From DASPMP01 sp035248725 (GTDB lineage: Bacteria; Gemmatimonadota; Gemmatimonadetes; Gemmatimonadales; Gemmatimonadaceae): a DNA stretch of 5,835 bases. Positions 1 to 4,796 of the stretch are shown here, one piece after another. Where the stretch lies: positions 1 through 5,835 of the forward strand of contig DATFHG010000103.1 in assembly GCA_035248725.1 (NCBI GenBank), given 5' to 3'. Numbering within the stretch: the stretch's first letter is position 1; the number at the start of each line of letters is the position of its first letter. Below the pieces are notes generated by a model. The model saw only the letters and a list, made by a program, of their open reading frames with translations, had not been told where the DNA came from and ran no database searches. The position numbers were made by a program, and so were the translations under genes.

Positions 1-341
1 AGCGTCTCCACGGTCCAGCCGCGCTCGACGGCGATGTTGCCCTCCACCACGCGCCCCTCGCACTCGAAGCGCGACTGCACGCGTTCGCGGCCGAAGGTGG
101 ACCACAGCCGAGTCTGGAGATCACGTCCCGACACCGGTGCCGATTCCGCGGGGACGAGCACGAAGCGCGGCTCGGTCATCGCGAGCAGCGCGTCCACATC
201 CGCGCGTGACATCGCGACATCCCAATCGCGGTGCAGGGCGTCGATGGCGGGATCGGACGTCGCGCAACCCGTCGCGCCGCGGTGCGCCTTGAACCCGGCA
301 GTCACCAACACCGCCGCGGCGATAACGAGGAAACGGGTCAT
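1..341 (-). CDS. Secreted NTF2-like / DUF4440 (SnoaL-like) protein, 3' end cut by window edge
   Basis: Reading leftward from an ATG at 341, the frame stays open for 113 complete codons to the window edge, so the C-terminus is missing. Residues 1-16 (MTRFLVIAAAVLVTAG) look like a signal peptide: one Arg followed by a hydrophobic stretch. A Cys at residue 26 is not in a good lipobox. The mature part begins DPAIDALHRDWDVAMSRADV (residues 30-49), followed by LLAMTEPRFVLVP. This is the typical opening of the NTF2-like DUF4440/SnoaL fold: an amphipathic helix of about 20 residues, then a strand carrying an Asp/Glu-rich turn. The later run GRDLQTRLWSTF and the strand around residues 88-112 also fit. 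Such proteins are usually about 130-160 residues. Family members range from isomerase-like enzymes to binding proteins, so no reaction can be assigned. The gene lies 35 bases after the metallopeptidase stop on the same strand, so both probably share a transcript. There is no strong ribosome binding site. Confidence 0.72.
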   Translation of the reverse strand, partial: MTRFLVIAAAVLVTAGFKAHRGATGCATSDPAIDALHRDWDVAMSRADVDALLAMTEPRFVLVPAESAPVSGRDLQTRLWSTFGRERVQSRFECEGRVVEGNIAVERGWTVET

Positions 342-376
342 CTCACTGGAGAATAACGTGCTGCGCGCTCCGCCGC

Positions 377-1378
377 TCACCCGCACATGGCACGTCCGTC
401 GGCCAGTGCCGAACGCGTCGCGGACAGGATCGCGCGTGCATCCAGGCGCAGCAGTTGTGCGGGCGAGTACCGCCTGGCCATCTGCCGCACGACGCGCTCG
501 CCGAGCACGTACGCGTAGCGGCGGCGGATGTTCGCGTCCTTGCCGCTGAGAAAGAACCAGTCGGCGTAGCGCGTGGGGTCGGTGGATTCCAGGTCGCGCG
601 CGAGCAGCGGCGCCAGTCGCTCGCAGGTGGCCCTCGGCACGCTCGCCAGGTTCGCATTCATATAGTAGTGGGCCGGCTGCAGCGAATTGTCGGCGCGCGC
701 GCTCCCCCACGTGGCCAGTCCTTCGCTGAACAGACTCACGTACAGCGGCACCCGCTCGCCCTGCAGGCCGGCGACCACCATGCCGTACACCGTCGGGTTG
801 ACCGTCGCGTGCGCGCCATGCACCAGTTCGTGCTCCAGCGTCGCCCGCAGGTAGATGTCGGAGTCGGGCAGGATCGTCTGCACGTCGACGCCGACGATGA
901 GCAGCGGCTTGCGGTCCACCAGCCGCACCGTGCCGTTGGTGTTGCCGAGTGACGGGCCGACGATCGCGACGTGCTTGTCCGCCGCGAGCTCAGGAAACAC
1001 GGCCGCGATCCTTCGTGCGTCGGCCTGCAGCTCGCGCTCCGCCTGGTCTGCCAGACGTTCCGCCTGTGGAAGACGCGGTGTGAGCCAATCCACATACCGC
1101 GCGAGCGCCGAGTCCGAGGGGATGCGGAAGAACGTCCCGTACGGCACGATCCACCGCTCGAGCACCGTCTTGCGCAGCGCCACCGCGCGATCCATGCGCG
1201 ACGACTGGCGCGTGCTGCTGTCCCAGTGCGCCACCTGAGGCATCAGGTTGATTGCGCCGATCGGGATGGTTGCTGTCACAGGTCGGGGCGCCTGTTGGGA
1301 CGGAGGCGCCGGGGCCGAGCAGGCGGCGAGCGCCGCGGCCCACGCGATCGCGAGACGGTGTTGCATGGCAGCGAACAT
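377..1378 (-). CDS. Predicted lipoprotein zinc metallopeptidase (HExxH, DUF2268-like)
   Basis: This gene encodes 333 residues from an ATG at 1378. An in-frame ATG at 1411 would add 11 residues (MHNLASKGRDS) ahead of the signal. I prefer 1378 because AAAGGA lies 9 bases upstream of it and the N-terminus then becomes a compact lipoprotein signal, with lipobox LAAC at residues 17-20 and Cys20 as the lipidation site. Ser at +2 would favour outer-membrane sorting by the E. coli rule. The catalytic signature is LEHELVHGAH, with zinc ligands His183 and His187 and general base Glu184. FSEGLATWGS supplies a plausible third ligand, Glu219, 32 residues after the second His. This resembles gluzincins of the DUF2268 type, in which an E-G-L-A motif follows HExxH. 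The N-terminal half is helical and charged. The protein is probably periplasmic or membrane-anchored; its substrate is unknown. It is the first gene of the leftward unit. The family name is tentative, but the metallopeptidase class is well supported. Confidence 0.82.
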   Translation of the reverse strand: MFAAMQHRLAIAWAAALAACSAPAPPSQQAPRPVTATIPIGAINLMPQVAHWDSSTRQSSRMDRAVALRKTVLERWIVPYGTFFRIPSDSALARYVDWLTPRLPQAERLADQAERELQADARRIAAVFPELAADKHVAIVGPSLGNTNGTVRLVDRKPLLIVGVDVQTILPDSDIYLRATLEHELVHGAHATVNPTVYGMVVAGLQGERVPLYVSLFSEGLATWGSARADNSLQPAHYYMNANLASVPRATCERLAPLLARDLESTDPTRYADWFFLSGKDANIRRRYAYVLGERVVRQMARRYSPAQLLRLDARAILSATRSALADGRAMCG

Positions 1379-1387
1379 GGAATCCCG

Positions 1388-1393
1388 TCCTTT
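1388..1393 (-). promoter_or_regulatory. Ribosome binding site of the metallopeptidase gene (decides the start)
   Basis: The plus-strand bases TCCTTT read AAAGGA on the minus strand, 9 bases ahead of the ATG at 1378. The in-frame ATG at 1411 has no comparable site, which is why the shorter start is chosen. Confidence 0.6.
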
Positions 1394-1403
1394 GGACGCA
1401 AGA

Positions 1404-1432
1404 TTGTGCATCCCCGGTCCGAGCCGTATCGT
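1404..1432 (+). promoter_or_regulatory. Candidate sigma-70-like promoter for the haloperoxidase operon
   Basis: TTGTGC and TATCGT sit with an ideal 17-base spacer, about 30 bases ahead of the GTG start at 1463. This would give a short leader of roughly 24 bases. Both hexamers are weak matches, and in G+C-rich DNA such a pair can arise by chance. Confidence 0.25.
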
Positions 1433-1435
1433 TGC

Positions 1436-1459
1436 GCCGTCGGGACACTCGGAGACGGC
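1436..1459 (+). promoter_or_regulatory. Ribosome binding site inside a small inverted repeat
   Basis: GGAG at 1451-1454 lies 8 bases before the GTG at 1463 and is the best ribosome binding site for the first gene of the rightward operon. It is enclosed by a perfect 6-base inverted repeat, GCCGTC (1436-1441) and GACGGC (1454-1459), with a 12-base loop. The last G of the site is the first base of the right arm. Such a hairpin could limit ribosome access, but a 6-base stem is common by chance in this composition. Confidence 0.35.
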
Positions 1460-1462
1460 ACC

Positions 1463-2122
1463 GTGCGAACGCTATCTGTGAAGCTGTTGCTGCCGGTCTC
1501 GATCGGCCTGGTCGTCGGCGGCGTCGCGTGCGGCTCCAAGGGCACGACAGATCCAGCCGACGGACAGCCTCCGCCCCTCACGATCACCGCGCCCGCGACC
1601 TCCATCAAGTCCGGGTCCACGCTACAGGCCACCGTCACAACCAGCACGGGCGGCCCCGTGACCGCGCCCATGTGGCGCAGCTCGGACGACAACGTCGCAT
1701 CCGTCACCAGCGACGGCCTGATCACGGGCAAGAAAGCCGGCAACGCGCTCATCACGGCGCAGTCCGGCGCGTCGTATGGTTCCTACAGCGTGCACGTGGT
1801 GCCCGGCGACGCGGTGGGACTGCTCATCTATGCCGGCAACGGACAGATCGGGGCGGTGAACAGCGCGCTCCGCGATCCGCTCTGCACCAACGTGGTCGAC
1901 GCAGCCGGCAACTACATCGTCGGCGAGCACGTCACGTATACGGTCGCCACCGGCGGCGGCTCCATGCAGCCACCCGCGACGGTCGTGACCGATGCCAGCG
2001 GCATCGCCACGTCGGGTCTCTGGCTCCTCGGGCCCTCCACCGGCGAGCAGACGGTCACCGCGACAGCGAAAGCCGCGTCCGGCGAAACGATGACCGTGAC
2101 GTTCAAGGCTACGGCGCAATGA
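1463..2122 (+). CDS. Ig-like (BID_2 / Big_1-type) surface lipoprotein
   Basis: This gene encodes 219 residues from GTG 1463, chosen because GGAG lies 8 bases upstream and the N-terminus is then a clean signal. A second in-frame GTG at 1478 is possible. The signal MRTLSVKLLLPVSIGLVVGG leads to V-A-C, with Cys23 as the probable lipidation site; Gly at -3 makes the lipobox slightly unusual. A low-complexity linker (GSKGTTDPADGQPPP) follows. Residues about 39-113 match the bacterial Ig-like group 2 pattern, with W-R-S-S-D-D-N-V-A-S-V, then D-G-L-I-T-G-K-K-A-G and a closing Y-S-V-H-V-V strand. Residues about 114-219 look like a second Ig-like domain of the Big_1/invasin type, with VVDAAGNYIVGEHVTYTV and TDASGIATSGLW. 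No catalytic motif is seen, so a structural, adhesive or partner-binding role is likely. Its stop overlaps the haloperoxidase start by 4 bases (ATGA), which suggests coupled translation and perhaps a physical partnership. Confidence 0.85.
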   Translation: MRTLSVKLLLPVSIGLVVGGVACGSKGTTDPADGQPPPLTITAPATSIKSGSTLQATVTTSTGGPVTAPMWRSSDDNVASVTSDGLITGKKAGNALITAQSGASYGSYSVHVVPGDAVGLLIYAGNGQIGAVNSALRDPLCTNVVDAAGNYIVGEHVTYTVATGGGSMQPPATVVTDASGIATSGLWLLGPSTGEQTVTATAKAASGETMTVTFKATAQ

Positions 2123-3573
2123 GTCACACTTCTCGCGCAGCGCGGTTGGCAGTTGCGCTGACTCTCGCGATCTTCGTCGCGGCCTGTACGGACGTCACGG
2201 CGCCCATCTACTCCGGGCCCAGCGTCGCCATCACGTGGGACGACGCCGCGCTCGCCGCCATCCGCTACACGCACCCCGGGCCTCCGATGGTCGCGCGCGA
2301 TCTGGCCGTGGTCCATACCGCCATGTACGACGCGTGGGCCGCCTATGACGGGCGCGCCGTCGGTACGCGGCTCGGCGCGCAGCTGCGGCGTCCTTCCGGC
2401 GAACGCACGCTGGCGAACAAGCAACAGGCGGTGAGCTTCGCGGCGTACCGCGCTCTCGTGGATCTCTTTCCCACCGAGCAGACCGCCTTCGACGCCGTGA
2501 TGCAGCAGCTCGGCTACGACGCGTCGGACGTGTCGACGGACGCCACGACCGCCACGGGTGTCGGGAACGTCGCCGCCGCCGCAGTCATCGACTTCCGCCA
2601 TCACGACGGCTCCAACCAGCTCGGCGATCTCGCGCCCGGCGCGTACTCGGACTACACTGGCTACGTCTCGGTGAACAGTGCGTCGCAGCTGATGGACCCG
2701 AATCACTGGCAGCCACTCATCGTCTCCGACGGCAACGGCGGCACCATCACGCAGAAGTTCATCGCGCCGCAGTGGGGACATGTGACGCCGTTCGCGCTCA
2801 CGTCGGGCGCGCAGTTTCGTCCCGCCGCGGTGCCGAACCTGTATCCCAGCGACGGCTACACGCAGCAGGCAGCCGAGATCATCGAGCTGAGCGCGAACCT
2901 CACCGACGAGCAGAAGACGATCGTCGAATACTGGGCCGACGGCCCCGGCACCGAGCTGCCGCCCGGCCACTGGGCGCTCTTCGGCCAGTTCGTCGCCGCG
3001 CGCGATCATCACGGGCTGGATGAGGACGTGAAGATGTTTTTCGCGCTCACGAACGCGATGTTCGACGCGAGCATCGCGGTATGGGACTGCAAGCGCGTGT
3101 TCGACTACGTGCGTCCCATCACCGCCGTGCGATTCCTCAAGGCAGGGCAGGACATCCAGGCGTGGGGCGGCCCGTACAAGGGGACAGAGACCATCAAGGG
3201 CGATCAGTTCCAGGCGTATCAGATCGGGCTGCAGCCCACGCCCGCGTTCCCGGAGTTCAGCTCCGGCCACAGCGCGTTCAGCTCGTCGGCCGCCGAGATC
3301 CTCAAGTCGTTCACCGGCAGCGACAACTTCGGAAACTCGGTGACCAAGACGAAAGGCTCCTCGCCCGTGGAGCCGGGCACCGTGCCCGCGGCGGACGTCA
3401 CGCTGTCGTGGGCCACCTTCAGCGCCGCGGCGGACCAGGCCGGGATGTCGCGTCGCTGGGGCGGCATTCACTTTCGCGAAGGCGATCTCCAGTCGCGGGC
3501 GATGGGTCGCAAGGTGGGCGCGCAGGTGTGGGTCAAGGCGCAGCAGTACTTCGCGGGCACAGTGACGCCCTGA
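2119..3573 (+). CDS. Vanadium-dependent haloperoxidase-type lipoprotein (PAP2 superfamily)
   Basis: This gene encodes 484 residues from the ATG overlapping the previous stop. AAGG at 2105-2108 is a weak ribosome binding site, so coupling probably helps. The signal (residues 1-22) ends in a V-A-A-C lipobox with Cys23 as lipid anchor. The protein is mostly helical. In the C-terminal third it carries all three parts of the vanadate/phosphate pocket shared by vanadium haloperoxidases and type 2 acid phosphatases: K-X6-RP (Lys325, Arg332), SSGH (Ser382, Gly383, His384) and SR-X5-H (Arg445, His451). Spacing within motifs equals that of fungal vanadium chloroperoxidase (Lys353/Arg360, Ser402-Gly403-His404, Arg490/His496). 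Trp322 and Phe377 fall where that enzyme has Trp350 and Phe397. Asp274 in EYWADG may match Asp292. These enzymes use H2O2 to oxidise halide to a hypohalous species outside the cytoplasm. Halide preference, and whether a phosphatase activity exists instead, cannot be read from sequence. At 484 residues it is shorter than the fungal enzyme (about 600). Confidence 0.9.
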   Translation: MSHTSRAARLAVALTLAIFVAACTDVTAPIYSGPSVAITWDDAALAAIRYTHPGPPMVARDLAVVHTAMYDAWAAYDGRAVGTRLGAQLRRPSGERTLANKQQAVSFAAYRALVDLFPTEQTAFDAVMQQLGYDASDVSTDATTATGVGNVAAAAVIDFRHHDGSNQLGDLAPGAYSDYTGYVSVNSASQLMDPNHWQPLIVSDGNGGTITQKFIAPQWGHVTPFALTSGAQFRPAAVPNLYPSDGYTQQAAEIIELSANLTDEQKTIVEYWADGPGTELPPGHWALFGQFVAARDHHGLDEDVKMFFALTNAMFDASIAVWDCKRVFDYVRPITAVRFLKAGQDIQAWGGPYKGTETIKGDQFQAYQIGLQPTPAFPEFSSGHSAFSSSAAEILKSFTGSDNFGNSVTKTKGSSPVEPGTVPAADVTLSWATFSAAADQAGMSRRWGGIHFREGDLQSRAMGRKVGAQVWVKAQQYFAGTVTP

Positions 3574-3582
3574 TCTGGCATC

Positions 3583-4155
3583 GTGCCGATCCCAGTACAT
3601 CTGACGCGTCGGTCGTTCATCGCGTGGGCTGCGAGCGCGTTACCACTCGCATTGATCACGCGACGCGCAGACGCGTGGGGCGCCACCTGGATCGCCGCTG
3701 ATGAACCCACGCTGATCGCTCTCGCGCGCGCGGTGCTGCCATCAGAGCTGGGTGCGGCAGGCGCGGCGCGCGTAGCACGGGACTTCCAGCACTGGATCGA
3801 TGGCTACCGCGAGAACGCCGAGATCGTACACGGATACGGAACGTCCGCGCTGCAGTTCACCGCGCCGAGTCCACGCGCGACGTGGGCCGCCCAGCTCGAG
3901 TCGCTGCGTCGCAACGGCTTCAACCAGCAGTCTCTCGAGCGGCGGCGCGCAACCATTGCCAGTGCCCTCGCAGCCGAGAAGCTGGACCGCATGCCCGACG
4001 TCGCCGCGGCGCCGCACGTCGCACTCGGCCTCCTGTCCTTCTATTACGGCAGCAGCGAGGCCGAAGACCTGTGTCACGACGCGCGCATCGGTCGTGAGAC
4101 GTGCCGGCCGCTTGCCGCACAGTCGCGCCGGCCGCTCCCGCTTCACTCAGCGTGA
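3583..4155 (+). CDS. Tat-exported small subunit of a GMC dehydrogenase (gluconate 2-dehydrogenase subunit 3-like)
   Basis: This gene encodes 190 residues from GTG 3583, 9 bases after the haloperoxidase stop. No good ribosome binding site is visible, so reinitiation is likely. The N-terminus has a twin-arginine motif, LTRRSFIAW (Arg9, Arg10), a hydrophobic segment to about residue 26, and a likely cleavage site after A-D-A at residue 31. The mature start, with D-E-P-T-L-I-A-L-A-R-A-V-L-P (residues 40-53), is typical of the gluconate 2-dehydrogenase subunit 3 family. The rest is helical and ends in a short Cys-bearing tail (Cys164, Cys174). In known complexes such as Burkholderia FAD-glucose dehydrogenase, this gamma subunit carries no cofactor. 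It escorts the leaderless flavoprotein through Tat and stays bound to it. The matching catalytic subunit is encoded two genes downstream, which supports the call. The mature protein should lie in the periplasm. Confidence 0.82.
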   Translation: MPIPVHLTRRSFIAWAASALPLALITRRADAWGATWIAADEPTLIALARAVLPSELGAAGAARVARDFQHWIDGYRENAEIVHGYGTSALQFTAPSPRATWAAQLESLRRNGFNQQSLERRRATIASALAAEKLDRMPDVAAAPHVALGLLSFYYGSSEAEDLCHDARIGRETCRPLAAQSRRPLPLHSA

Positions 4156-4157
4156 CG

Positions 4158-4796
4158 ATGGACTGCTGCCAGGCCAACTACGACGCTGTCTTCAGCGAGA
4201 AGCGCACGAAGAAGGACCTGAAGCGCTATCGCCGGAAGGGTCCTGACAAGACCACGCGCCTGCTCATCGATGCGCTGCGCTCGGCGGGCGTGCAAGGCAA
4301 GACGCTGCTCGACATCGGCGGCGGCATCGGCGCCATCGACCACGAGCTGCTCGACGCCGGTGTCGCGCGCGCGACGCACGTCGACGCATCGGCCGGCGCC
4401 ACGAACGCGGCGCGCGAGGAATCCACTCGGCGCGGCACGCAGGAACGCATCGACTTCCAGCATGGTGATTTTGTCGCTCTCGCCGCGCGGATCGGCCCGG
4501 CGGACGTGGTCACGCTGGACCGTGTGATCTGCTGCTATGCCAGCATGGAGCAACTCGTGTCCGCATCGGCATCACACGCGCGTGAGCTGTACGGCATCGT
4601 CATCCCGCGACAGCGCCGCATCACCCGTGTCATGCAGGCGGGCATCAACCTGTTGTGCCGAATCACGCGTGAGCAGTTCCGATTCCACGTGCATTCACCG
4701 GAGAGGATCGAGGGCGAGATCGCGAACGCTGGCTTGCGTCTTCAGTCGGCGCGCGACACGCTCATCTGGCGAGTTGCCGTGTATGTCCGCGCCTGA
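4158..4796 (+). CDS. Class I SAM-dependent methyltransferase
   Basis: This gene encodes 212 residues from ATG 4158. An in-frame GTG at 4152 would overlap the preceding TGA as GTGA and add two residues; neither start has a clear ribosome binding site. The Rossmann core has motif I L-L-D-I-G-G-G-I-G (Asp52 to Gly58) for binding S-adenosylmethionine. Asp76 in HVDAS is the acidic residue expected to contact the ribose, and DVVTLDRVICCY (from Asp116) is the strand-4 region. The N-terminus is a basic helical segment, with K-R-T-K-K-D-L-K-R-Y-R-R-K-G-P. I recall such an N-terminus in a family of uncharacterised bacterial methyltransferases. Vicinal cysteines occur at 3-4 and 125-126. There is no signal peptide, so it acts in the cytoplasm. 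The substrate is unknown: it could be a small molecule or a protein. Its position between the two dehydrogenase subunit genes, with 2-base and minus-1-base junctions, implies a role in the same process. Confidence 0.87.
   Translation: MDCCQANYDAVFSEKRTKKDLKRYRRKGPDKTTRLLIDALRSAGVQGKTLLDIGGGIGAIDHELLDAGVARATHVDASAGATNAAREESTRRGTQERIDFQHGDFVALAARIGPADVVTLDRVICCYASMEQLVSASASHARELYGIVIPRQRRITRVMQAGINLLCRITREQFRFHVHSPERIEGEIANAGLRLQSARDTLIWRVAVYVRA

Larger units (their letters stand above)
1379..1462. promoter_or_regulatory. Divergent intergenic region between the two transcription units
   Basis: These 84 bases separate the starts of two oppositely transcribed genes, so they must hold control signals for both unless a unit begins inside its neighbour. 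On the plus strand, TTGTGC (1404-1409) and TATCGT (1427-1432) are separated by 17 bases, a weak sigma-70-like pair matching 3 of 6 and 4 of 6 consensus bases. For the minus direction, the only -10-like match I see is CACAAT (complement of 1403-1408), and it lacks a convincing -35. The two candidates overlap, so the promoters could interfere with each other. No clear operator repeat is visible. Confidence 0.45.

Noticed and set aside
342..376. Search for a terminator between the two leftward genes
   Set aside because: The 35-base gap holds no stable stem or T-run, so the two genes are treated as one unit.
34..549. Plus-strand open frame of 171 codons at the left end
   Set aside because: It is antisense to both the DUF4440-type gene and the metallopeptidase C-terminus, and its translation is Ser/Arg/Thr-rich low complexity.
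971..1462. Upstream extension of the Ig-like lipoprotein frame to 971
   Set aside because: It would run antisense through the metallopeptidase gene and place the signal peptide in mid-protein. GTG 1463 with GGAG upstream is far better.
1252..2118. Upstream extension of the haloperoxidase frame to an ATG at 1252
   Set aside because: The extension is Arg/His-rich, lies out of frame over the Ig-like lipoprotein and antisense to the metallopeptidase, and would bury the lipoprotein signal that begins at 2119.
1912..3600. Long open frame of 562 codons on the minus strand, opposite the haloperoxidase
   Set aside because: It is exactly antisense to a gene with clear catalytic motifs. Its translation is rich in Arg, Gly and His with no recognisable domain, as expected from the mirror frame of G+C-rich codons.
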